A program made the position numbers and the translations under genes. Source: Streptomyces sp. WMMB303 (GTDB taxonomy: Bacteria; Actinomycetota; Actinomycetes; Streptomycetales; Streptomycetaceae). Taken from it: a DNA stretch of 64,000 nt. Below the pieces are notes generated by a model. The model saw only the letters and a list, made by a program, of their open reading frames with translations. It ran no database searches and was not told the origin of the DNA. Where the stretch lies: assembly GCF_029351045.1 (NCBI RefSeq), contig NZ_JARKIN010000001.1, positions 5,425,001-5,489,000 on the forward strand, read 5' to 3'. Below are positions 9,901 to 21,900 of this stretch, in pieces. Within the stretch, counting starts at the first letter, position 1; each line of letters starts with the position of its first letter.

Positions 9901-12900
9901 GAGGAAGTAGACCAGTCCCCGGTGCGCGTCCGGCAGTCCGCAGAATTCCGCGGCCGACTCGCCCGGTGCGCGGCGCAGCACCTGGGCGCCCGGGTGCGCG
10001 GCGGCGATCCGGTCGGCGAGCGCGGTGTCGGCCGCCCCGGCGACGATCAGCACCGGCTGCTCGTCCGCCGGGCCCTGCTCCGCCGGGTGCCGCGCCGCCG
10101 GATCCTGCGGCACCGGGGGCGCCACCGTCCAGGACGGCACGTGCAGGAAGTCGGGTCCGGCCGCGGCGCGGGTACGCAGCACCAGCCCGGTGACGGTCAG
10201 GCAGACGGTGCCCTCGTCGTCGAACACGGTGACGTCGCACCTCCCGTCGCGCACCGCTCCGTGCACGTGGCAGGAGTGCGGCAGCGGCCGGTGGACGGTC
10301 ACCCGGTCGGCGGCGAACGGCATCGGCGGCGCGTCCTCGGTGGCCACCACCGCGGCCAGTACGTGCAGCGCCGCGTCCAGGAGCCCGGGGTGCACGGCGT
10401 ACCCGGGTGGGGCCGGCGCCTCGGCGCGCAGGTGGGCCAGGACTTCGCCGTCGCCCGTACGGACGGACTCGGCGAGCCGGAAGAACGGCCCGTAGCGCAG
10501 CCCGTCCCGGCGCAGCCGCGCGTACAGCCCCGCCGGGTCCACCGCGGTGGCGCACCGGGCGGTGAGCGCCGCGCGGTCGACCCGGGCCGGCTCGGGGGAG
10601 GGCTCGGTGCGCAGTACGCCGCGGGAGCGGACGCCGTCCCCTTCGCGCAGTTCGTAGGCGATCCCGTCGTCCGCGGGCCCGGTCGACAGCTCCAGCCGCG
10701 CGGCCCGGTCGCCGACCACCACGGGCGCCTGCCAGCGCACCGCGGTCACCGCGAACGCGGTCCGGCCCGGCGCGAGGGCGTGTGCGGCCAGGGCGAGATG
10801 CGCGGCGCCGGGCAGTACCCGCTCCCCCGCCACCTCGTGCTCGGCGACGACCGGTTCGGTGGGCGGTACCACGAGCGGCGGCACCTCCGCGGCGGCGCGG
10901 GGTGCGGCGGCGCGGGGCGCAGTCGTGGTCAGCCAGTGGCGCTCGGGCTCGAAGGGGTAGGTCGGCAGCGACACGGTGCGCGGCGGCACCGGACCGGTGG
11001 GCAGCACCGACCAGTCCAGGTCGGCGCCGGAGGCCCACAGCCGCGCCAGCCGCTCGCTGTGCCCCTCGCGCAGCAGCCCCCGGACGAACTCCGCACCGGC
11101 CTCGGTGCCGGCCAGCACGTCCCCGAGGGCGTGCGGCGCGTCCGCGTCACCGGTGAAGACACCCTCCGGCCGCTCTCCCGCGGCGAACGCGCGCAGCAGC
11201 GCCGCGGCCCGTTCGGTGTCCCGGGCGGTGAGCGCCAGCCGGTGGCGCATCGCGGTCCGGCCGGCGGTCAGGGTGTGGGCCACGTCCGCGAGCGGAGGCG
11301 GGTCGCCGGCGGACAGCGCGGCTGCCAGCCGCCCGGCGTACACGCGCAGCCGGTCCTCGGTGAGCGCGGAGAGCACCAGCACCTCGGGGTGGTCGCGCGG
11401 CGTGGGCGGCACCCGCTCGTCGCGGTACTCCTCGACGACCAGGTGCGCGTTGGTGCCGCCCGCGCCGAAGGAGCTGATCCCCGCGCGCCGCGGCCGGTCC
11501 GGTGCGGTCCGCGGCCAGGCGGCCGGCTCCTGCTGCACGGCGAACACCGACCTGGTGAAGTCGATGTTCGGGTTGGTGGTGGCCGAGTGCAGCGAGGGCG
11601 CCAGGGCCCGGTGCCGCAGTTGCAGTACCACCTTGGTGAGCGCCGCGATACCCGCCGCGCCCTCCAGGTGGCCGACGTTGGACTTGACCGAGCCGAGGGC
11701 GCGGCTGCCGACGGCCAGGCCGCGCCCGGCGACGGCGCGCTCCAGCGCCGCGTGCTCGATCGGGTCGCCGAGCGCGGTGCCGGTGCCGTGCGCCTCGATG
11801 TAGCCGGCGTCGGCCGGGTCGAGTCCCGCCGCGTGCCAGGCCCGCTCGATCAGTGCCTGCTGGGCGGCCGGGTTGGGCACGGTGTAGCCGTTGGTGCGGC
11901 CGCCGTGGTTGACCGCGTCGCCCCGGATCACCGCGTGGATGCGGTCCCCGTCGGCGCGCGCCGCCGCGAGCGGCTTGAGCAGCACGGCGCCCACACCCTC
12001 GCCGGGCACGTATCCGGTGCCGCCCGTGCCGAAGGAGCGACACCGTCCGTCGGCGGCGAGCATGTTCATCCTGCTGAGGTTCACGTACTTCAGGGGGTGT
12101 GCCAGTACGTTGACCCCGCCCGCGAGCGCGTAGGCGCACTCGCCGCGGCGCAGGCTCTCCGCCGCCAGGTGCACGGCGACCAGCGAGGAGGAGCAGGCCG
12201 TGTCGACGGTCAGGCTGGGGCCGCGGAAGTCGCCGAAGTAGGAGACCTGGTTGGCGACGGAGGCACGGTTGGCGGGCACGGAGACGGGGTTGCCGCGGAA
12301 AAACTCCTCGGCGGCGAGCGTGGCGTAGTCGCCCCACATCACCCCGGCGAACACGCCCACGTCCAGGCCGGAGTCGGCGTGGTGGGCCGCGGGCAGCCGG
12401 CTCGGCGGGTATCCGGCGTCCTCCAGCGCCGCCCAGGCGGTCTCCAGGAACAGCCGCTCCTGCGGGTCCATCGCGCGGGCCTGCGGCGGGGACATCCGGA
12501 AGAACCGCGAGTCGAAGGTGTCGACGGCGGACAGGAAGCCGCCCCAGCGGCCGGTGATCGAGTCCGGCGCGCGGCCTTCGGGGTCGTGGTGGGCCCAGGC
12601 GTCCCAGCGGTCGCCGGGGATCTCGGTGATCTCGTCGGTACCCGCCCGCAGCCGGGACCAGAACGCGTCGAGGTCGTCGGCCCCGGGGTAGCGCCCGCTG
12701 ATCCCGATGATCGCGATGTCGTCCGCTTCGGCGGCACGCGCGGACGAGTGCGGCGGCGCGGGCGCGGCGGCTGCCGTGGGGACCGGGGCGGGGGCCGGGG
12801 TGCCGGGCGCGGCCGGGTCCGGTGCCGCCTGCTCCGGGACCGGTGCCGGGCTCGGGTCAGGCAGCAGTCGCCGCAGCTCCGCGGAGTGGTGTGATGTCAG

Positions 12901-15900
12901 GTGGTCGGCGAGTGCGCCGAGGGTGCGGTGCTCGAAGAACAGCGTCTGCGGCAGGTCCGGCAGCGAGTCGGCCAGGGCCGCGTTCAACTCCATGATCATC
13001 ACGGAGTCGATGCCGAACCGGTCCAGGGTCTCGGTCTCGGTGATCCGCTCCGCCGGCACCTTCAGGACGGTCGACAGTCGGGTGCGCAGCATCTCGACCG
13101 CGACAGCGCGCAGTTCGCCGGGAGCGGCGGCACGCCGGGCGTCCCGCGCGGGCCCGGCGTCCGCCGGCGCGTCGGGCCGCGGAGTGGCGGTGCCGGGGGC
13201 GCTCAGGGTACGGGCGATCCGGTCCTGGTCGCCCACGGCGGGTATCAGCCACGGCTCGTCGGCGGCCAGCGCCTGCTCCAGCGCCGCCCAGCCGGTGTCC
13301 GGGGCGAACGGGGCGAAGCCCAGCGCCCGGTAGGCCGCCCACTGCGCCTCGTCCAGCCGCTCGTCGAGTCCGCCGACCGTCCACAGCGGCCAGGCCAGCG
13401 TGAGCGCGCCGGCCCGGCGCAGGGCGCAGGCGTCCGCGAACCGGTTGGCGGTGCCGTATCCGGCGCCGCCGAAGTCGCCCAGCAGCGAGGCCAGCGAGGA
13501 GAAGACGACGAACAGCGTGGACGGCCGGTCCGCGGTCGCGGCGGCGAGATGTGCGGTCCCCTCGGCCTTGGCCGCCATGCCGGCGGCGAAGCGGCCCGGG
13601 TCCACCTCGGTGGGCGGCGTGTCGTCGGAGACCCCGGCGAGGTGGAAGACCCCGTCCAGGGAGCCGAACCGCGCCGTGGCCTCGGCCACCGCGCGCCGCG
13701 CTCCCGCCGGTTCGCCCACGTCGGCGGAGACCAGCGCCGCCGCACCGCCCAGTTCGGCCACCCGGCGGGCCAGTTCGGGGTGCCGCTCGGCACCGCGCGA
13801 GACCAGCACCAGCCGGGCGGCGTACCGCCGGGCGAGTTCCCCGGCCAGCCAGCGGCCGAGCGCCCCGGTGGCGCCGGTGATCAGATAGCTGCCGCCGGCC
13901 CGCAGCGGTGCGGGCCGGACGGCGGGCAGTCCGGCCAGCCGCTCCACGGACCGCACGAACCGGCCGTCCGTCCGGCGGAGCAGCTCCGCACCGTGCGGAG
14001 CGCCGAACTCCTCGGCGGCCGCCCGAACGGCGTCGACTCCCGGGCCGACCCGCAGGGTGGCCAGTCGGAAGGTGGGGAAATGCCGACCGCTGGACCGGGC
14101 GAACCCGGCGACGGCCTCCTGCTCGGGCGGGCCGTCCTCCGGCGCCACGGCCAGACAGCGCACCCGCCGGCCGGCACCGGACCGGGCCAGTCCGAGAGCG
14201 GCGAGCGCGCCGTGCCCGGGGCCGGAGCCGTCCTCCAGCCCCCATGCCAGCAGCACGTCCAGCGCGCCCTCGGCGCGCTGCACGGCCGCCGCCAGGTCCG
14301 CGGGTTCGGCAACCCGCTCCACCCGCGGCCACGGCCCGTCGACGGTGCGGCCGGGGTCGGCGGCGCACAGCAGCAGGGTCGGTGCGGGATCCACCGGTGC
14401 CGCCGGTTCCGCGGGCCGCCACACGGGCCGGTACCAGGCGGTCGCCGGCCGCGGACGGTCGGCCGTCTCCGGCGGGCCGCTCACCGGAGGAGCCGATGCC
14501 GTGCGGTCCGGTTCGGACGCCGGCGCCGGCGCCGGCCGGTTCAGCGTGCGCAGGGCGAAGTCCGCCACGCGCAGCACCTCGTGGCCGTCCGCGTCGGTGA
14601 CCGTCACGTCGTACCGCAACTGCGACGGGTCCGTACCCGGCCGCACGACCGCGTGCGCCCAGCAGACCTCCGGCAGCGGGCCGCGGAAGCGCACGGCGCC
14701 GGTGCTGAACGGGACGGCGGGCTCGCCCTCGGGCGGACCGCCGGCCCAGTGGCACACCCGCAGCGCCCCGTCGAGCCGGGCCGGGTCCAGCAGCCCCCCG
14801 GCACCGGACGCGCCGCCCGCCGGTGCCGCGAGTCGCAGCAGCGCCTCGTGCGGCCCGCTGCGCACCTCCTCGACCACGTCGAACGCGGGCCCGTAGCCGA
14901 ACCCGGCGGCGCGGTACCAGGCGTGCACCTCGGCGCCGGTACGCCGCTCGGCGCAGCGGTCGCGGACCGCCGCGAGGTCGAGCGGTGCGGGGGCGGGCTC
15001 GGGCGGGCCGAAGTCGACGGTGCCGCGTACGTGCACGCCGCCGTCCTCGCCGACGACGTCGAAAGCCGTCCGCTCCTCGGCCCCGGCCCCAGAGCCGGCT
15101 CCGGCTCCGAGGACCACCCGGATCCGTCGCTCGCCGTCCTCCGCGGTGATCGGGCTGCCCCAGGTGATCGAGGACAACCCGCGCACCGGTCCGCGGCCGC
15201 GTGCCTCGGCAGCGGCGCGCACCAGTTCCAGGCAGGCGCTGCCGGGCAGCAGCCGTACACCGCGGATGAGGTGGTCGCGCAGCAGCGGGTCGCCGGCTCG
15301 TACGACGTGCTCGGTGCCGCGCGCTTCGTCCGGCTCCTCGGCGTGCTGCGGCAGGTCGACCCAGTAGCGCTCCTCGGCGAACGGGTACTGCGGCAGCGGC
15401 ACCCGGCGTCCGCCGGGGCGCCGTGCGGGCAGTTCGGCTCCCCCGACCCAGGCGCGGGCCTGCGCGGACAGCTCGGCGGCGGAGTCCGGGCCGGTTCCCG
15501 GGTCCTGCCCGGGTGCCGCGGCCGGGGCGGCACCGGTGCGCGGGGTCCCGATGCGCGGGGCGCGGCCGGTCAGCAGCCCGTCCGCACCGTCGCGGCCCGC
15601 GGCGAACGCCTCCAGCGCGCGGACCAGTTCGGCGCCGCTGCCGGTGACGACGGCGAGCCGGTGCTCCATCGGCTCCCGGCCGACCCGCAGGGTGTGGGCG
15701 ATGTCCGCCAGTTCGGTGCGGGCGGTGCGCAGGAACGCGGCCAGCCGGGCGGCGTAGACGCGCAGCCGGTCCTCCTCGCGGGCCGAGAGCACGAACAGCT
15801 GGGGTTCCCGGTGCTGCCGCTCGGCCGGCTCCGCGGCTGTGGGTACCGGGTCCGCCTCCTCGACGACGAGATGGCAGTTGACGCCGCCCGCGCCGAAGCT

Positions 15901-18900
15901 GCTGAGCCCGGCCCGGCGCGGCCCGTCCTGCGTCGCGGGCCACGCGGCGGCCGTGCGCTGTACCGCGAACGGGGTGCGCGCGAGGTCGATGTCCGGGTTG
16001 GGGGGATCGGCGTGCAGCGAGGGCACCAGCCTGCGGTGCCGCAGTTGGAGCAGCACCTTGGTCAGGCCCGCGATCCCGGCGGCGGACTCCAGGTGCCCGA
16101 TACCCGACTTGACCGACCCGACGGCGATGTTCTCCGCTCCCGCGTACCCCTTGGCCAGGCCGGAGATCTCGATCGGGTCGCCGAGCCCGGTACCGGTGCC
16201 GTGGGCCTCCACATAGGAGACGGCGGCGGGGTCGATGCCCGCGGACTCCAGCGCCGCGGCCACGACCCGGTGCTGGGCCTCCGGGCTGGGCACGGTGTAG
16301 CCGTTGGTGCGGCCGCCGTGTGCCGCGGCATGCCCGGTGATCACTCCGTGCACGTGGTCCCCGTCGGCCAGGGCCCGGTCCAGCGGCTTGAGCAGCACGG
16401 CTCCGACACCCTCGCCGGGCACATAGCCGTCGCCGCCCGCCCCGAAGGCGCGGCACCTGCCGTCGGTGGACAGGAACCTGCCCTGGCTGAGGAAGACGTA
16501 CTTGTACGGGTGCGGCGACAGGTTGACCCCGCCGGCCAGCGCGAGTTCCGACTCTCCGGAGCGCAGCGAGGCGCAGGCCAGGTGGAGCGCGGTCAGCGAC
16601 GAGGAGCACATCGTGTCGACGCCGACGCTGGGACCGCGCAGGTCGAGCGTGTACGACACCCGGTTGGCGACGCCCGCGTGCGAGGAGCCGGGTACGGGCT
16701 TGCCCGCGCGCATCGCGTCGACGCCGTAGAGCTGGTAGTGGCCGTGCATCACTCCGGCGAAGACCCCGACCGGTCGGCGGGCCAGGTCGGCCGCCCGGTA
16801 TCCGGCCTCCTCCACGGCGTGCCAGGCGGTCTGCAGGAACAGCCGCTCCTGCGGGTCCATCAGCGCGGCCTCGCGCGGGGAGATGTCGAAGAACAGCGGG
16901 TCGAACCGGTCGGCGCCGTCGAGGAAGGCGCCCCACCGCGAGTAGCTGGCTCCGGGGGTGCCGCGCTCGGGGTGGAAGTCGCGGTCCGGGTCCCAACGCC
17001 GGGCGGGGATCTCGGTGACGGCGTCGCGGCCGGCCACCAGGTTGTCCCAGAAGGCGTCCAGGTCCTCGGCGTCCGGATAGCGTCCGCTGAGCCCGATGAC
17101 CGCGACGGGGAAGGTCCCGGCCCGCGCGGGGCGCGGTGCGGTCGTCGCCGGGGGCCGGTGTCCGCCGTCCGGCGCGGACGGCGCGGACGACGCCATCGGT
17201 TCGGCGGCGGCGAGCGGTTCGGGGGCGGCTGCGGACGGTTCGGACGGCTCCGGACGGAGGCGGGTGAGCGCCTCCGGGTACTCGACGGCCAGGTGGTCGG
17301 CGAGTTCGGCGAGGGTGGGGTGCGCGTAGAAGAGTGTCTTGTCGAACCCGGTGGCCAGCCTGATCTCCAACTCGGCGGAGAGCTGGGTGACCATCAGCGA
17401 GTCCAGGCCGTAGCGTTCGAGCGGCACGCTGTCCTCGACCTGGTCGGGCGCCAGCCTGGTCTGCTCGGCGACCAGGGCGCGCAGCAGCAGCCGAGCCGAC
17501 TCCGCCGGGTCCCGGTCCGCTTCGGTCCGCCCGGTGTCCTCGTGTCCCGCGGCGGACACGCCGGCAGGCCCCGCGGAGTGCGCGAGCCCCGCGGAGCCGC
17601 CGCCCGGTCCGTGCGGCCCGGTCGCGGGCGACGGCTCGACCCGGACGGCGTCCAGCGCGGTGCGGGTGGCCGCCGGATCGCCCGGTACGACCAGCAGCGC
17701 GCCCGGAGCGGCGCCGAGCGCGGCGGCGAAGGCCGCCGCCGCCTCCCGGCCGGACAGGTCGCCGAGGCCGTAGCGCGCCCGCAGGTGCGCGGCGGACCGC
17801 TCCCCCTGCCGCATCCCGGCGTCCCGCCAGCGCGGCCAGGCCAGCGCCACGGTGCGGCCGGGTGCGCCGGTCGCGGCACGCCGCTCGGCCACCGCGTCCA
17901 GCACCGCGTTGGCGTAGGCGTAGCCGGCCTGGCCGGGGTTGCCGACGACCCCGGCGACCGAGGTGAACAGCGCGAAGAATTCCAGCGGTTCGTCCAGCGT
18001 CGCCACGTTCAGGGCCTCGGCGCCGTAGAGCTTGGGGGCCAGCACGGCGTCGAGGTCCGCGTCGGTGGTGTCGGCCAGCAGCGCGTCGCGCAGCACCCCG
18101 GCGGCGTGCACCACGCCGGTGATCCCGCCGTGCTCCGCCCGCACCTGCGCGACCAGGTCCGCCACCCGGGCCCGGTCGGTGACGTCGACGGCCCGGTAGG
18201 TGACCGACAGGGCGCTGTCCGCCAGCGCGTCGAGCGCCGCGCGGGCCTCCGCGCGTGGCTGGGCCGAGCGGCCCGTCAGCACCAGGTGGACGCGGGCCCG
18301 TTCGGCGAGGCTCGCGGCGATGCGCAGTCCGACACCGCCGGCGCCGCCGGTGATCAGGTACACCCCGCCGTCCCGCGGCGCCCACGGGATGCCGTCCGCC
18401 GCGGCCTGCCGGTGGCGGCGCACCTGCCGCACTCCGTCCCGGTGGCGCACCACCGGGTCGCTCGCGGCGAACTCCGCGGGCAGCACCTCGTCCGGCCCCT
18501 CGACCAGGCTGATCCGCAGCCTGGGGTCCTCGGCGGCGACGGTGCGGGCGAGCCCGTCGAGGCCGAGCGCGGACGGGGCGCCGTCGTGCGCCACCACGAT
18601 CCGGATCGGGCCGGGGGGCGCGGTGGCGAGCAGGGCGCGGCACAGGCGCAGCAGCGAGCGGACGCCGCGGTCCAGGTCGCCGTCCCGGACGGTGTCCGGG
18701 TCCGCGCCCCGCGCCCAGGTGTGCAGGATCCGGTCGGGGGTGAGGCCGTCCTCGGCGAGGTCGGCCAGCAGCCGGGTGCAGTGCTCCGCGCGGCCGGGTG
18801 CGATCTCGTAGCGCAGCCGGTGCACCCGCCGGAAGGCGGTGCCTTCGGTGACCGTGACCACCTGGGTGCCCAGCGGCCGGGGGGCCGCGGTGTCGGCGGC

Positions 18901-21900
18901 GTCCGGGGTGTCGGCGGCGGACCCGCCGAAGAGCAGGCAGGTGCCGGTCAGTCGGCCGGGCCGGGGTACCGTCGGGCCGGTCTCCCAGTGCCGGGCGACC
19001 AGGGCGGCGCCGCGGCCGGGAGCGGTGCGGAGCGCGACGCCGGCCAGCCGGGCCACGGCCGAACCGTGCCGGTCGAGCACCTGGATGTCGGCCCGGACCA
19101 GCCCCTGGTCGGCCGTGGTGCGCAGAGCCACGGTGCGGGCGGCGGCGACGGGGGCCTCGATCACGAGGGTGTCCACGGCGACGGGCAGCAGCAGGGTGCC
19201 CGGCTCGGCGGTGTGCAGGACGGACACGGCCGCGGCCTGGATCGCCAGGTCCAGCACAGCCGCCTCGCGGTCGAACCGGGAGGCTCCCGCCGGGGGCGCG
19301 AGGTCGGCGACCGCGGTGCCGTCCCCGACGGTGACCGTGCGCAGGCCGCGCAGCCCGGGGCCGTACTCCAGCCCGCCCGCGCCCAGCAGCGCGTAGCAGC
19401 GGTCGTGGTCGAGGACGGTCCCGCCGTCGGCGTGTGCCGGTTCCGCCGGTGCGGGGGCGGGCCCGGTGAGGGCGCTGCCCGCGCTGCAGGTGACGCCGTC
19501 GGCGCCGAGCGCGAACCGGCCGCCGTCGGCCGTCCGCGCGCTCACCGTCAGCGTCCGCGGCCCCGGCACCTCGCACGGGTGGTCGAAACTGACCCGGCGC
19601 AGCCCGGTGACGTCCGGGTCGAGTGCCCGCAGGGCGGCGAGGCCCAGCAGACTGCCCGCGGCGGCCGACAGCGTCGGCACCCCCCGGACCACGTGGTCGG
19701 CGAGGAACGGCTCGGTACCGGTGACGGCGATCTCGCGGGTCTGCGCGGCGACCGTGCCCGGCTCTCCGGCCTCCCGGCGCCGCGCGGGCCCGGCGGCGCC
19801 CTCGGTCTCGAGCCGGAAGTGCGCGGTCTCGAACGGGTAGGTGGGCAGGACGACGCCGCGTCCGGGGCGCCGGGCGAAGACGGCCGTCCAGTCCGGGGCG
19901 GCTCCGGCCTCCCAGGCGCGGCACAGCGACTCGAGCGGCGGCTCACCGGCCAGCGCGACCGCGTCCGGCGGCAGTTCGGCCAGCGGCCGCACGGGGAACG
20001 AGGCACCGGTGAGTCCGTCGGCGGCGGCGGGCTCGTCCCACACCCGGCGCGCCGTCGCCAGATCGCACCCGCCGGCGGCGGCGAGGGCGAGGCCGGCCGA
20101 GGCGGCACACGCGTATCCGGCCTCGGGCAGCAGGCCCCAGCTCAGCCGCAGCCGGGCCAGGGTGTGCAGCAGCGTGAAGGCGGCGGGCGCGTCCGCACCG
20201 CACTCGGCGGCGAACGCCTCGGCGGCGGGCTCGGACGCCAGCAGCGCGGCCAGCCGCGCCTCCGGCTCCGGGACGCGGGCGTCGAAGGCGAACACCACCG
20301 GCGCCGCGGTGCCCGGTTCCTGCGGTGCGGACAGCTGCCGCAGCAGGTCGTCGCGGTCCGCGGCCAGGACGGCGCGCCGGTGGCGGTGCGCGGCCCGGCC
20401 GCAGGCCAGGGTGCGGGCCGTGTCCGCCAGGCCGGTCTCCGGGTGGCTGCGCAGGTGCGCGACGAGGTCCGCGGCCGTGCGCCGCAGCGCGGTGGGGGTC
20501 GCGGCGGACAGCACGATCGGCACCGGCCCGGTGGTCCCCGCCGGCGCGTCGGGGCACCCCTCCCCGGGCCCGTCCTGTTGCTCGTCGGCCTGTTCCAGGA
20601 GCAGATGGGCGTTGGTGCCGCTGATGCCGAAGGCCGAGACCGCGGCCCGGCGGGGTCCGCCGGTCTCCGGCCACGGCCGCGCCTCGGTCAGCAGCCGCAC
20701 CGGGCCGTCCGCCCACTCCACCTCCGGTGTGGGCCGGTCGACGTGCAGGGTGCGCGGCAGCACTCCGTGCCGCAGCGCCATCACCGTCTTGATCACGCCG
20801 CCGACGCCCGCCGCCGCCTGGGCGTGGCCGATGTTGGACTTCAGGGAGCCCAGCCACAGCGGCCGGTCGGCTGGGCGGTCCGCGTATCCGGCGCGCAGCG
20901 CCTCGACTTCGATCGGGTCGCCGAGGGTGGTGCCGGTGCCGTGCCCCTCGACCAGCTCGACGTCGCCGGGGTCCAGTCGTGCGTCGGCGAGCGCGTCGGC
21001 GATCAGGCGCTGCTGCGCGGGTCCGCTCGGTGCGGTGAGCCCGTTGCTGGCACCGTCGGAGTTCACGGCGCCGCCGCGCACCACGGCCAGCACCGGATGG
21101 CCGTTGCGCCGGGCGTCGGAGAGCCGCTCCAGCAGCAGCAGTCCGGCGCCCTCGGCCCAGCCGGTGCCGTCGGCCGCCGCGGCGTAGGACTTGCACCGCC
21201 CGTCCCGGGACAGGCCGCGCTGCTGGGCGAACTCGACGAACACGCCCGGCGAGGTCAGCACCGTGGCGCCGCCGGCCAGGGCCAGGTCGCACTCGCCCAG
21301 CCGCAGCGCGCGCACCGCCTGGTGCACCGCGACCAGCGACGAGGAGCAGGCCGTGTCCACGGTGACGGCCTGGCCGTGCAGCCCGTAGCGGAACGCCAGC
21401 CGTCCGGAGGCGATGCTGAGCGAGGTGCCGGTGAGCAGGTATCCGGCGGCGTCGCCGGCCGCGTCGCTCAGCCGCGGCCCGTACTCGCCGCCCATGGCGC
21501 CGATGAACACCGCCGTGGCGCTGGAGCGCAGCGAGTCCGGGTCGACGGCCGCGCGTTCCAGGACCTCCCACGAGACTTCCAGCAGCAGCCGCTGCTGCGG
21601 GTCCATGGCCGCCGCCTCACGGGGGCTGATGCCGAAGAACACCGGATCGAACCGGTAGGGGTCGTCGAGGAAGCCGCCCGCCGACGCGTAGGTCCGGCCC
21701 GGCACTCCGGGCTCCGGGTCGACCAGTGCGTCCAGGTCCCAACCGCGGTCGCCGGGCAGCGGGCCGACGGCGTCGCTCTCCTCGGTCACCAGCCGCCACA
21801 AATCCTCCGGACCGCGCACCCCGCCGGGGTAGCGGCAGCCCATGGAGACGATCGCGACGGGCTCGTGGGCCGCCTCGGTGACCGCGTGCAGCCGCTGCCT

